From Nitrosomonas mobilis (GTDB taxonomy: Bacteria > Pseudomonadota > Gammaproteobacteria > Burkholderiales > Nitrosomonadaceae), in NCBI RefSeq assembly GCF_900103035.1, contig NZ_FMWO01000044.1, positions 62,001 through 126,000 on the forward strand: a stretch of 64,000 bases of DNA, written 5' to 3'. This document shows positions 46,678 to 55,984 of the stretch, one piece after another. A model generated the notes under the pieces. The model had not been told where the DNA came from, did not search any database, and saw only the letters and a list, made by a program, of their open reading frames with translations. The translations under genes and the position numbers were made by a program. Within the stretch, counting starts at the first letter, position 1, and each line of letters starts with the position of its first letter.

Positions 46678-46741
46678 AAGTACCCCTATAATCCATCATT
46701 TAGTACCTTGAAGCACTAAATGATGGATTATAGGGGTACTT
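46678..46741. repeat. Long perfect hairpin, 27-base arms
   Basis: Arms 46678-46704 and 46715-46741 are exact reverse complements around a 10-base loop (ACCTTGAAGC). The stem includes GTACCCCTATAATCC and a run of TTTT follows on the plus strand, so it could end the DUF4399 transcript. Its length and perfection exceed normal terminators, and it marks the boundary with the IS6-type remnant. Confidence 0.85.
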
Positions 46742-47366
46742 TTCTATCGGCATCGAACACTGTTCGCACTGCAACTGGTATATACATGATTGATGCGCGC
46801 CATCTTGGAGCGCATTGCCTCATAAAAAAGGTAGCCTGGACGAGTGAAAAAATGCGTTTCAATTGTCGCTCAATAGCTGCTTGATTGGCACCACGCTTGT
46901 CCATCGCTACTTTTTCAGACATATATTACTGTTTCTTGAAAAAAAGCATGACGGCTGCTTTATCACGCTTGACCGTCAATAGGAAATTAATGGTGTTTTC
47001 TTCTTTGTCGACAGCACGATAAAAGTATTCCCAGGCACTTTTGACTTTGATATAAGTCTCGTCCATACGCCAGCTTCTACCAACCGAGCGTTTATACTTT
47101 CTTCTGAAAATATTCTCCAATTTTGGTAGAAACCGGATCGCCCAACGGCTCGCTGTAGAATGATCTACAGATACACCACGCTCCTCCATCATTTCTTCCA
47201 GGTGTCGGCAACTTAACGGGTACGCCATGTACCAACGGATACAAACCAGAATTACCTCAATCGGAAATCGCATCCTTTTTACAATAAGCATGTAGCGTCA
47301 CCATCTCTTTAACGATCAACACGCTACACGAATGAATCGATGATCTCGCTTAATGCGACAGAACCA
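46728..47366 (-). pseudogene. IS6-family transposase remnant with terminal repeat
   Basis: Minus strand. The terminal repeat GGTTCTGTCGCATTAAG lies at 47349-47365. From 47291 a frame encodes FPIEVILVCIRWYMAYPLSC, HLEEMMEERGVSVDHST, WRMDETYIKVKSAWEYFYRA and VDKEENTINFLLTVKRDK of the IS6 transposase DDE domain. Two stops at about 46926 break it. Then EKVAMDKRGANQAAIERQ follows with the last catalytic region degraded. The far end is replaced by other sequence, so the element is dead. Confidence 0.85.
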
Positions 47367-47762
47367 GTTTTCCTGTACCTAGTCGCAGACATGCCTGTAT
47401 TCGGTGAAGCAAGAGGAAAGGAATGAGTCTATCATTGGGAGTCCAGCAAAGAGATCATTTTCTCACGACCACTGAAGTTTCACCGTTTTACGGTTATCAG
47501 TTATCAAGGTTCGCTGTGGTTATAGGTCGAGGTTAATTTTGATAGGGTTTGCTATAAATAACACAGACCCCATCAAAATTACTTCTGAGCGCAGGCATAC
47601 ACTTCATTAGAAAACATTAAATTTTCAATTAGATATAGCATACGATTAATATTGCCACAAAACCAAAAGCGTGAAACTTCAGTGATATTAGTGCCATAAT
47701 CCCTAATGGTGCCTGAATCCGGAATATTGTCTAGCATGAATAAAAGGACGACGATAACACGC
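47367..47762. other. Gap after the IS6 remnant
   Basis: No gene seen. An imperfect inverted repeat, AATTTTGATAGGG (47535-47547) and CCCCATCAAAATT (47568-47580), spans 46 bases with one mismatch and may be a pair of old insertion ends or a hairpin. Confidence 0.45.
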
Positions 47763-47821
47763 AGCCCGGCCGTAGGTATGCCACAGCATTTGCCGAGGAT
47801 TGGGATGTGGCTCGCCGGGCT
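47763..47821 (+). ncRNA. Candidate structured RNA or terminator-like leader before the lipase gene
   Basis: Outer stem AGCCCGGC (47763-47770) pairs with GCCGGGCT (47814-47821). An inner stem GCCACA pairs with TGTGGC (ending near 47812). TTTCTTATAA follows the outer stem. The GC-rich nested stems contrast with the AT-rich surroundings and end 24 bases before the lipase start. It could be a terminator, an attenuator or a small RNA. Confidence 0.4.
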
Positions 47822-47844
47822 TTCTTATAAGAGAGAGCATTTTT

Positions 47845-48570
47845 ATGGCACGCACTACGCTGGTTCTGTTGCATGGTTTTCTCGGTTTCTCGCATAGAGG
47901 GCCCATTGAATATTTTCGCGGTGTAAAGGGAGCGTTGCGCGATATGCATATTGCGCCACTCACCCCCGAAGTTCCCGTCGCCGGTACCATAGCCGAGCGC
48001 GCGGAAACGCTTGCCTCAGAACTTTTTCGCGGCAACACATCTACTTTTGCTTTGGTGGCGCATAGCATGGGTGGGCTGGATGCTAGATATCTGATTACCT
48101 ATCTAGATCCGGATCACCGCATAAAAAGTTTGCTTACTGTTTCCACCCCGCACCGCGGCAGCCCATTGGCGGCATGGATGCTTGAATCGCGCGGGCCGAT
48201 TCCGGCCTGGTTTCGGTATATTGGCCGCCCGGCGCTGGATGAGTTAACCCCAAAGGCATGCGCAGCCATGTCTATCCCAGACCGCGAGGATGTGGACTAC
48301 GCTTCCTATGCGGGCTGCCGCCCTGTCGATGAGCTTCCGTTCTGGCTCAAACCCTATGGGCGCATTATTTCTGAGGAAAACGATGGAATGGTTCCGATTA
48401 GCTCCGCGCAATGGGGGAAATTTCGTGGCATCATGCGCGCCGATCACGTGGAATTACTCGGGTGGAGCTTGAGCCTGTCCAACATTCGATTCAGAAGGCC
48501 TTTCGACCACCTTCGTTTTTGGAGACAGGCAGCTGTCGAAGCTATCGCAGCGGCAGAAGAAAAAACATGA
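47845..48570 (+). CDS. Lipase-type alpha/beta hydrolase
   Basis: I start at ATG 47845, with GAGAGAG upstream. The 241-residue enzyme has the oxyanion segment VLLHGFLGF at the N-terminus and the nucleophile elbow AHSMGG near residue 76. A family-typical STPHRGSPLA and a likely acid/His pair in ENDGMVPISSAQWG and RADHVELLG complete it. It resembles Burkholderia/Pseudomonas-type triacylglycerol lipases but has no signal peptide, so it should be cytoplasmic. Followed after 14 bases by the membrane protein gene. Confidence 0.82.
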   Translation: MARTTLVLLHGFLGFSHRGPIEYFRGVKGALRDMHIAPLTPEVPVAGTIAERAETLASELFRGNTSTFALVAHSMGGLDARYLITYLDPDHRIKSLLTVSTPHRGSPLAAWMLESRGPIPAWFRYIGRPALDELTPKACAAMSIPDREDVDYASYAGCRPVDELPFWLKPYGRIISEENDGMVPISSAQWGKFRGIMRADHVELLGWSLSLSNIRFRRPFDHLRFWRQAAVEAIAAAEEKT

Positions 48571-48584
48571 TAAACGAGGCGTAG

Positions 48585-50036
48585 ATGAGCATGGATCAAA
48601 ATGAGGGAAAGAAATGGCACATGCCCTGGTATGACTGGTCGATATTTTTTATACCGGGGATATTTATTCTCAGTCTTGGACTCGAGTCTGCCTTTGGCTC
48701 CCCCACAGGCCCTGATGGGCTCGCACACCGTGATTTCCGGGCTATAGCACACTGGTTTGATCCGGTATTTTTTCAGTACAATCTTATTATGACGTTGCTG
48801 ACGGTGCTGGTCGTTCCATCGCTTGCTTTAAGCTATATACAAACCATGTCGGACCAGAAGGCACAGCGTTTGCAACGCGAGGTTCCAGCTGAGCACCGCA
48901 GCGAAATCCGCAGGCGGATGGGGCAGCGCGTTTCCTTTAGCACCTTTCGGGGAAGTGTCTGGCTAACCACGACTATCGTGCTGCTAGGTACCTCGATCCT
49001 GCTGCTGTTCAAGCCCATTTCCTCAGCAGGCGGAACGGGCGTAGATTTCAGTCTTGGCGCAAACATGTTGACGATGGGGCCTTTCGCAGAATTATACGAA
49101 AGGGATCCGGACGCCTATTATTCTCATCTTATCCGAAACCAGATCGCGTTCCAGTTCGGTTTTCTAGGGGCATATGTTTATTTCATCGGCTCCGTGGTCC
49201 GTGCATATTTCACCATGGATCTAACTTCTCTCACTTTCGTCGATGGTGCCATCCGCATGATCGTCGCGAGCATACTGGCATTGGTGCTTTCCTTCGCCTT
49301 CGACTTTGCTTTCCCTACCGAGCTTAAATTACCCTCTACCTCAGTCGTTGCACGTGACAGTGTTTCCACGACTGCTGCCGAGTCTTTGCCTCCCGCTGCC
49401 GCCTCGACTACTGGTGAGGTTGTACAAGATGGCGCGCATGGCGGTCAACAGGACAATTCCGACTGGGCAGCACTTCCGGCAGGCCTGAGCCTGCTTCCAG
49501 TCATCGCCTTTTTCTTTGGCTTTTATCCGAAACGGGCGACCTTGGCAATCGAACGTATTGCACTCAGGATAATGAAGGGTATCGTTTCCGACGATAGCTA
49601 TCGTACGCTTCCACTTTCTATGCTTGCGGGAATGAGCTATGCACATGAACTGAGGCTGGAAAGAGAAGGTTTCGATAATATTGAAAATCTGAGCAATGCC
49701 GATGCTGTGGATCTGGCGATACGCACCTGTTTCAGCTACGGCCAGCTGAAGCAATGGATAGATCAGGCATGGCTTGCAGCTCACTTGCGGGAAGATTATC
49801 CGGACTTTGTCCGGCGCACTGGTATTGCAAGTAGTGATGAACTGCGCCATTTTCTAGCCAGCTGCGATTCTGCAAAGATCGACGGGGTGGAACAATTGGT
49901 AGCAGGGCTATCGACGGACCCTGCGACAAGCCCATCATGGAAAGTCAGACTGGCAGCAATTAAAATATTGCTCGATATAGCCCCTTTGCCGAGAAACTGT
50001 AGCAATCCAGAAACTGGCGAGCCTGGATCAGGCTAA
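48585..50036 (+). CDS. Hypothetical integral membrane protein
   Basis: I do not recognise it. The 483-residue protein has about five hydrophobic spans: WSIFFIPGIFILSLGLESAF, LIMTLLTVLVVPSLALSYIQ, TTTIVLLGTSILLLF, MIVASILALVLSFAF and LSLLPVIAFFFGFYP. A Pro/Ala/Ser/Thr-rich linker lies near 255-300. After the last span comes a soluble C-terminal part of about 170 residues with FDNIENLSNADAVDLAIRTC, resembling a helix-hairpin-helix-like or adaptor segment. It is in an operon with the lipase. Confidence 0.7.
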   Translation: MSMDQNEGKKWHMPWYDWSIFFIPGIFILSLGLESAFGSPTGPDGLAHRDFRAIAHWFDPVFFQYNLIMTLLTVLVVPSLALSYIQTMSDQKAQRLQREVPAEHRSEIRRRMGQRVSFSTFRGSVWLTTTIVLLGTSILLLFKPISSAGGTGVDFSLGANMLTMGPFAELYERDPDAYYSHLIRNQIAFQFGFLGAYVYFIGSVVRAYFTMDLTSLTFVDGAIRMIVASILALVLSFAFDFAFPTELKLPSTSVVARDSVSTTAAESLPPAAASTTGEVVQDGAHGGQQDNSDWAALPAGLSLLPVIAFFFGFYPKRATLAIERIALRIMKGIVSDDSYRTLPLSMLAGMSYAHELRLEREGFDNIENLSNADAVDLAIRTCFSYGQLKQWIDQAWLAAHLREDYPDFVRRTGIASSDELRHFLASCDSAKIDGVEQLVAGLSTDPATSPSWKVRLAAIKILLDIAPLPRNCSNPETGEPGSG

Positions 50037-50039
50037 TAT

Positions 50040-50205
50040 AGGCCTAGGTATTCTTGTTGGGCACCAGCAAGCGATTTTTTGAATTTTTCAATGTGCTTAG
50101 TGGTAAAAAATGTCCGATATTTTCTGCTAGGTAGATCAGGATGGCGCCAGATTCAAACACCGCGAAATCATCATTGTCATGGTCAACAATCGCCGGAATG
50201 CGATC
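50040..50205 (-). pseudogene. Glutathione S-transferase N-terminal domain fragment
   Basis: On the minus strand: [20 protein letters not shown] followed by [14 protein letters not shown], then divergent sequence to a stop near 50040. The IPAIVD...VFESGAIL-x-YLAE block is the thioredoxin-fold half of GST proteins of the YghU/Gst group. Both ends are missing. Confidence 0.75.
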
Positions 50206-50304
50206 GTTTTTGATTGTATATCCTTACTGCTATCCGTCGCCATAAGGCACCATACGGAATATAATCAACGACCATACCTATATATATTTCAGGATCGCAT
50301 CATT

Positions 50305-51192
50305 ATGCATACGGACACTCCGCAAATAGTCACCAAGGCAATTTTCCCGGTTGCCGGCTTGGGAACCCGTTTTCTGCCCGCCACCAAGGCATCTCCCAAA
50401 GAAATGCTGGTCGTAGTTGATAAGCCCCTGATTCAATACGCGGTAGAGGAAGCTTACGCTGCAGGCATACGTGAGATGATTTTTGTGACAGGCCGTCACA
50501 AACGCGCCATCGAGGATCATTTTGACACAGCATATGAACTGGAGGCAGAACTGGCCGCTAATGGCAGAGACGACCTCATCGCAATTGTCAATGCTGTCAA
50601 ACCGGATGACATGGAATGCGTATACATCCGCCAGTCCATGCCGCTTGGTCTGGGCCATGCCATATTGTGCGCCGAACGGCTGGTTCGTGGTGAACCTTTT
50701 GCTGTGTTGCTGGCTGATGACCTGATGGTTGGCGAACCACCTATCCTGCAGCAGATGACGGAACTTCATCTTCAACATCAATGCAGCCTCCTGGCGGTGC
50801 AGGAGGTTCCACAGAATCAGACCAGACGTTACGGCATCGTCAAGGGAGACATTCTGACCTCCGACCTTGTCAGGCTGACGGGTCTGGTAGAAAAGCCACA
50901 TCCCAGCATCGCCCCCAGCAATTTGGCAGTTGCCGGTCGCTATATTCTGACTTCATCGGTGTTCGATCAAATCCGCACACAACAGCGTGGCGCAGGGGGC
51001 GAAATTCAGCTTACCGATGGTATTGCGGCACTGCTTGATTCGGAACAGGTGCTAGCCTATCGATACCGTGGTAAGCGTTATGATTGCGGCAGCAAATTGG
51101 GTTTATTGCAAGCCAGTGTGGATCTTGCATCGATACATCCGGAACTCGGCCCTGAATTCTCTGATTGGCTGAAAGCGCGAGCAGGCATGTAG
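50305..51192 (+). CDS. galU: UTP-glucose-1-phosphate uridylyltransferase
   Basis: Makes UDP-glucose for envelope glycans. I choose ATG 50305 (MHTDTPQIVTKAIFPVAGLG), with AGGAT upstream; earlier codons overlap GST debris. The 295-residue enzyme shows the nucleotide motif GLGTRFLPATKASPKEML near 20, then KPLIQYAVEEAY, VLLADDLMVG near 132 and a VEKP segment. Complete length. Confidence 0.96.
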   Translation: MHTDTPQIVTKAIFPVAGLGTRFLPATKASPKEMLVVVDKPLIQYAVEEAYAAGIREMIFVTGRHKRAIEDHFDTAYELEAELAANGRDDLIAIVNAVKPDDMECVYIRQSMPLGLGHAILCAERLVRGEPFAVLLADDLMVGEPPILQQMTELHLQHQCSLLAVQEVPQNQTRRYGIVKGDILTSDLVRLTGLVEKPHPSIAPSNLAVAGRYILTSSVFDQIRTQQRGAGGEIQLTDGIAALLDSEQVLAYRYRGKRYDCGSKLGLLQASVDLASIHPELGPEFSDWLKARAGM

Positions 51193-51384
51193 CCCAGCGA
51201 GTACCGAAAGTCGGTAAGACAAGTATGCGCCCCTATGTAAACCAGTACTACCATTGATCAGCATTCTGAAACTGTAACGCTGCGAACCGGGCATATAATT
51301 CGCTGGAAGCGAGCCGTTCCTGATGTGTGCCCAGTGCTAGCAAAACGATACCGGTCCTAGAATAAAGACCCTGCGTTATGCTGT

Positions 51385-51412
51385 AAAAAAGAATGAAGAG
51401 GCAATGCCTTCA
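51385..51412 (-). terminator. Terminator of the type I secretion operon
   Basis: Reading the minus strand, TGAAGGCATTGCCTCTTCA (51412-51394) forms a short stem and is followed by TTC and six T. The stem overlaps the TolC stop codon. Confidence 0.6.
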
Positions 51413-52738
51413 CTCTGCTGCAGAGAAATAGGTTGCCACTTTTCTCAAATCATCCCGTTCCAGCGTTCCAGCGAGAAAACGCAGACGCAAATAGGCAAGT
51501 AGATAGTTATAGCGTGCTTCGGCCAGATTAACTTGAGCAGCATAAAACTGGCTTTGCGCATCCAGCAGATCGAGATTGATACGGATTCCGCCGCGGATAC
51601 TTTTCTCGGTAGCTTCCACCAGCAGGTGAGCTGAGTCAACGGCGATTTCCAGTGATTGAATGCGCAAAATACTGCTTTGCAGCAGTTGATACTGTTTTCG
51701 TAATTCCAGCATGGCCTGATCGGTCATGGCATCAAGTTCTGCTTCGGCGCGCGCCAGATTTGCGCGCGCTTGGTCGGTAACCGCATTGACACGACCTCCC
51801 GCAAAAATTGGAACATTGACTTCCACACCGACACTGGCTATCCGGGCATCACGATCCGCCGTGATGAATGAAGCCGAGTTATTACGGCTGAGGCTGGCAA
51901 CCAGATCCACTCTGGGCGCATGCCCCGAGCGACTGCGCGTAACCTCCTGTTTACTAGTCTCTACCAGATAACGCTGCGTTACCAGCTCCGCATTTCTAGC
52001 CTGTGCCATTTCATGCCAACTCTCAAAGTCGGCGGGGGTGAGTGGCTGAATCGGAAAAGCTTTTCTCAAGGTGGTCAGGCGTTCGACCGGTTCTCCAACC
52101 AATGCGGACAGGGCCAGGCGAGCAGCATCCCAGGTATCCTGGGATTCAATCAATTGTGCCTGTGCCAGGGCAAAACGGGACTGAGTTTCCAGCACATCGG
52201 TACGGGTACCTTCCCCGTGCTTGAACATGTTTTCATTTACCTGCTGCAGCTCAGCTAAAGCATCACGTTCTGCCTGTGCCAAAGCCAGCCGCTCTTTCGC
52301 CAGGAGTGCCTCGAAATAAACCTCGGCCAACCGCACGATCAGCCTGTCCGCATCACCTTCAAACTTGGACTGGCTGGAGTTGGCGCGCGCCAAACCCTGG
52401 CGGTAACTCGCCACCGCTTCCAGATTCAGCAGGGGTTGGCGCAAAGCGAGCGTGGTCACTTCATTATTGAAATTGAGTGGGGCACTGATTCCACCCTGAC
52501 TCAGGGTACCTCGATTAATCCCCTGTGCATGGGTTAGCGTCAGATTTGGCAGCAAGCCCGACAAGCCAATTTTCACATTTTGCTGTCCCGCTTCATTTTC
52601 ATGAAGCGCCGATCGAAAGACTGGATCATTGACCAAAGCAAGTTCATAGGCCCGCAGTAAATCGACTGCATGTGCACCACTCAGTGGCAACAGCCACATG
52701 ACCAATATTATTCTATACTTTGGTAAATTCAATCGCAC
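51410..52738 (-). CDS. TolC-family outer membrane protein of a type I secretion system
   Basis: Outer membrane channel of 442 residues with a signal peptide (MWLLPLSGAHA). It has the duplicated TolC helix pattern: AYELALVNDPVFRSALHENE near 28 and GIRINLDLLDAQSQFYAAQV near 390, the NPF/NLLDAQ-type repeat of TolC proteins. It is third in the operon after the ABC protein and the adaptor. Confidence 0.92.
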   Translation of the reverse strand: MRLNLPKYRIILVMWLLPLSGAHAVDLLRAYELALVNDPVFRSALHENEAGQQNVKIGLSGLLPNLTLTHAQGINRGTLSQGGISAPLNFNNEVTTLALRQPLLNLEAVASYRQGLARANSSQSKFEGDADRLIVRLAEVYFEALLAKERLALAQAERDALAELQQVNENMFKHGEGTRTDVLETQSRFALAQAQLIESQDTWDAARLALSALVGEPVERLTTLRKAFPIQPLTPADFESWHEMAQARNAELVTQRYLVETSKQEVTRSRSGHAPRVDLVASLSRNNSASFITADRDARIASVGVEVNVPIFAGGRVNAVTDQARANLARAEAELDAMTDQAMLELRKQYQLLQSSILRIQSLEIAVDSAHLLVEATEKSIRGGIRINLDLLDAQSQFYAAQVNLAEARYNYLLAYLRLRFLAGTLERDDLRKVATYFSAAE

Positions 52739-52740
52739 GG

Positions 52741-54078
52741 CTAATCTTCGCTCAGCGAGGTATGAATTCTGTCCAGAATCGGTTTCAACAGATAATTCAT
52801 CAGGGAGCGCTCACCAGTCTTGACGAATATTTCTACCGGCATGCCGGCACGGATCTGATGCTTGGCCAGTAAGGCCATGCTCTCGGGCTTGACCTGTGCT
52901 TTCATCATGTAATAGGGGATGCCAGTCTGTTCATCAGTTAAACGATCTGCCGATACCTGGGTTACTTCACCGAGGATATGCGGAGTTTTGTTCTGATTAA
53001 ACGCGGAAAAAATCAGATCCACTTCCAACCCCACATGCACCCGATCAATGAGGTGCACCGGAATCTGCCCTTCAACCACCAGCACATCTTCACTGGGGAT
53101 AATATCCATCATGCGAGCGCCGGGTGCCACTACGCCACCTTGTGTAAACACGCTTATCCCAACCACGAATCCATCCACCGGCGCTCTGACCAGCGCATTA
53201 TCCAGTTCAAAATCCTGTGCGATCAAACGACTTTGCAACGATTGTGCTTCGCGCTGAATATCGGTCAGTTGCTGGCGCACCTCCCCCTGGTATTCTTCCA
53301 CCCGTTGCACACGACGCAATTCCAGCTCGGCGATCTGCCGCTGGATACGGCCGATATTTCCTACATCCTCGGACATTTCCCCGATCAACTGCGCGCGCGA
53401 GCGCTCCAGTTCCAACACACGGTTACGCGGTACGAAACCCTCATTTGCCAGCGCCAACATGTTTTCCAGCTGTTCCTGCAGAAATCCCAGTTGTTGTTGT
53501 TTACTGCTGCGGGATGCGTTAAGACCGTTTAACTGTCCTTTCAAACCAGCGATATTTTCATGGATAGCTGCCAGATCATGCTTCACGGCTGACTGTCGTG
53601 ATGTAAACAACTGATTCTGTAATGTGACCACTTCCGCTACGCGTGGATCGTGCTGGTTTTCCAGCAAGTAGACAGGGAAAACAATGGTCGTGCGATTATC
53701 GCGCTCGGCGATCAGGCGAGCTTCCACCGCACGTGCAGTAATCAATTGTGCACGGGTAATTTCCGCCTGCGCCTTGACCTGAATATCGTTCATCTTCACC
53801 AGATGCTGTCCGGCCAATACTTTTTCACCTTCCTTGACCAGAATCTCATCAATAATTCCACCAGTCTGGTGTTGTACCGCTTTACGGTTGGTTGATACGA
53901 TCACCGAACCAGACAACGGCACCCCTTTGTCCAGCGGCGCAAAAGCTGCCCATAGTAAAAATCCACCCACTCCGACCAGTACAATCAGCCAACCGAGGCG
54001 GGCGTGGCTGGTTTCATCGGTATCGACCTGAACCGGTAGCTGCACAGGAGATTGATCATTCACTTTGTTGATTTCCAT
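52741..54078 (-). CDS. Type I secretion membrane fusion protein (HlyD family)
   Basis: The 445-residue adaptor has one N-terminal transmembrane helix (LGWLIVLVGVGGFLLWAAFA), a lipoyl/beta-barrel region opening VPLSGSVIVSTNRKAVQHQT, then a long coiled coil (about 95-280) and the C-terminal beta-barrel ending AGMPVEIFVKTGERS. The pattern is that of PrtE/HlyD. It links the inner membrane ABC protein to TolC. Located 19 bases after the ABC gene. Confidence 0.94.
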   Translation of the reverse strand: MEINKVNDQSPVQLPVQVDTDETSHARLGWLIVLVGVGGFLLWAAFAPLDKGVPLSGSVIVSTNRKAVQHQTGGIIDEILVKEGEKVLAGQHLVKMNDIQVKAQAEITRAQLITARAVEARLIAERDNRTTIVFPVYLLENQHDPRVAEVVTLQNQLFTSRQSAVKHDLAAIHENIAGLKGQLNGLNASRSSKQQQLGFLQEQLENMLALANEGFVPRNRVLELERSRAQLIGEMSEDVGNIGRIQRQIAELELRRVQRVEEYQGEVRQQLTDIQREAQSLQSRLIAQDFELDNALVRAPVDGFVVGISVFTQGGVVAPGARMMDIIPSEDVLVVEGQIPVHLIDRVHVGLEVDLIFSAFNQNKTPHILGEVTQVSADRLTDEQTGIPYYMMKAQVKPESMALLAKHQIRAGMPVEIFVKTGERSLMNYLLKPILDRIHTSLSED

Positions 54079-54097
54079 TTACTTGTACTCTCTGCGC

Positions 54098-55888
54098 TCA
54101 ATTAGCAGGGTTAGCAGTATTCGTCAGCATTCCGGGAGTACTGGGCGGAGATGCAGTTTTTTGCGCTGCCTGCTGTTGCTGCTGTTGCTGTTGCTGTGCC
54201 AGAGCAGCCATGACCTGATCGGTTGGGCCAAATAATTTGGCTATGCCATCATGCAGCAATAATAGTTTGGTTGTCGCTGACAGAATTCGCGTCCGATGAG
54301 TAATCACCACGATGGTTTTACCTCTTTTTCGCAAATCAAGAATCCCTGCCAGCAGGGCCTGCTCGCCAACATCATCCAGATTGGAATTAGGTTCATCCAG
54401 CACGATCAGCGATGGATCGCCATACATAGCGCGTGCCAGCCCAATGCGTTGTTTCTGACCGCCAGACAGACCTCCCCCTCCATCTCCCAGCAACGTATCG
54501 TATCCTTTGGGCATGGTCAGAATCATTTCATGCACACCGGCACGTTTCGCCGCCAGAATCACCTTGTCAGCATCGATCTCACCAAAACGGGCGATATTTT
54601 CACTAATGGTGCCGGCGAACAGTTCAATATCCTGCGGCAAATAACCAATATGTGCGCCCAGTTCATCCTTGTTCCATTGGTAGACATCGGCCCCGTCCAA
54701 CCGTACCTTGCCACTCGCTGCAGGCCACACACCTACCAGTAAACGTGCCAACGTTGATTTGCCGGAACCACTCGGCCCAATCACGCCCAGCACTTCACCG
54801 GGAGCAATCGCAAAACTCAAACCCTTGATCACCGCAACCTTCGATCCCGGAGGAGCCGCCATGATACCTTCTACCGAAATTCGTCCTTCCGGCTTGGGTA
54901 GCGCCATACCCGCCTGACGTAGCGGATTTTCGCTCAGTAATTTCGACAAACGCTCATAAGCACTGCGCGTCTGCCCAAATTGCCGCCAGACACTGATCAG
55001 TAATTGTACCGGACCGATAGCTTTACCCAGCAGGATGGAGCCAGCAATCATCATGCCGGGAGAAATGCTGTCTTCCAGCACCAGCAACGCACCCAGCCCC
55101 AGCATAATCGATTGCAGTGCTACCGCGACCGCCTTGCTGATCGCCGTAATCGTGCCGGACTTTTCGCTTGCTCGAGCCTGCAGATTCAGAAAACGGCGAT
55201 GCAGTTCATACCAGCGTGCTTGCAGATTGGGCAGCATGCCCATTGCCTCAATTACCTCAGCATTGCGCAGATTGTTGTTTGCCAGGGCAGAGGATGCGAC
55301 GGCGAGGGAATTGGCTTCCGCCAGGGGTTTATGCGAGAGCCGCTCATTAAGAAAAGCGAGCAATACCAGCAGGGCTGTGCCAAACAGGGCAAACACGCCT
55401 AGCCAGACATTAAACAGAAAAATAACCAGCAAATAAACCGGAAACCAGGGGGCATCAAAGAAAGCAAACAGGGCGTTACCAGTCAGAAACTGGCGCAGAT
55501 TGGTCAGATCCTGCAACGCCTGACCGGCGTTTCCATTGGCCTGCCGCAGGTTTTGCTCAAAAGCGGCAGTGTACACGCGCCGATTCAGCTTCATGTCAAA
55601 TTGCGCGCCAATGCGAATCAGCACAAAACTGCGCACATATTCCAGTGCACCCATAAAAATATAGGCACCCAGCATGATCAAGGTCAACATCAGCAGCGTC
55701 ATCTCGTTACGGCTGGTCAGCACGCTATCATAAAGTTGTAGCATATATAACGCGGGCATCAGCATTAATAAATTGATGACTGCGCTAAACACGCCTACTG
55801 TTCGGAATGCATGCTTAAAACTGGCAAGAGTCTGCGCCAACTCGCTTTGTGGGGATTGGCCATTTTTCGCTAATGGTAAGCTAGGCAT
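54098..55888 (-). CDS. Type I secretion ABC transporter permease/ATPase (PrtD-like)
   Basis: The 596-residue protein has a short N-terminus, a six-helix ABC membrane domain (about 25-320), and a nucleotide-binding domain: Walker [15 protein letters not shown] (near 375), signature [17 protein letters not shown], Walker [14 protein letters not shown]. No C39 peptidase or CLD domain precedes the membrane part, so it belongs to the PrtD/HasD class. The C-terminus ends in a run of Gln (about nine) and a Ser/Pro-rich tail, encoded by a CAG/CAA repeat near 54170-54200. No RTX substrate gene is visible nearby. Confidence 0.95.
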   Translation of the reverse strand: MPSLPLAKNGQSPQSELAQTLASFKHAFRTVGVFSAVINLLMLMPALYMLQLYDSVLTSRNEMTLLMLTLIMLGAYIFMGALEYVRSFVLIRIGAQFDMKLNRRVYTAAFEQNLRQANGNAGQALQDLTNLRQFLTGNALFAFFDAPWFPVYLLVIFLFNVWLGVFALFGTALLVLLAFLNERLSHKPLAEANSLAVASSALANNNLRNAEVIEAMGMLPNLQARWYELHRRFLNLQARASEKSGTITAISKAVAVALQSIMLGLGALLVLEDSISPGMMIAGSILLGKAIGPVQLLISVWRQFGQTRSAYERLSKLLSENPLRQAGMALPKPEGRISVEGIMAAPPGSKVAVIKGLSFAIAPGEVLGVIGPSGSGKSTLARLLVGVWPAASGKVRLDGADVYQWNKDELGAHIGYLPQDIELFAGTISENIARFGEIDADKVILAAKRAGVHEMILTMPKGYDTLLGDGGGGLSGGQKQRIGLARAMYGDPSLIVLDEPNSNLDDVGEQALLAGILDLRKRGKTIVVITHRTRILSATTKLLLLHDGIAKLFGPTDQVMAALAQQQQQQQQQAAQKTASPPSTPGMLTNTANPAN

Positions 55889-55984
55889 GCAAAACTCCTG
55901 TCAACAACACAGTGGTGCCATGCAATTGAGTCAAATATTGGTTTTTCTGGAAAAAATAAAATACTGCTGGAAGATCGTTCGTTA

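Noticed and set aside
47424-47537. Short plus-strand frame after the IS6 remnant
   Set aside because: About 37 codons with no ribosome site and no resemblance to a known small protein.
51201-51215. TACCGA-AAG-TCGGTA repeat after galU as a terminator
   Set aside because: Only a six-base stem and no T run follows; too weak to support.
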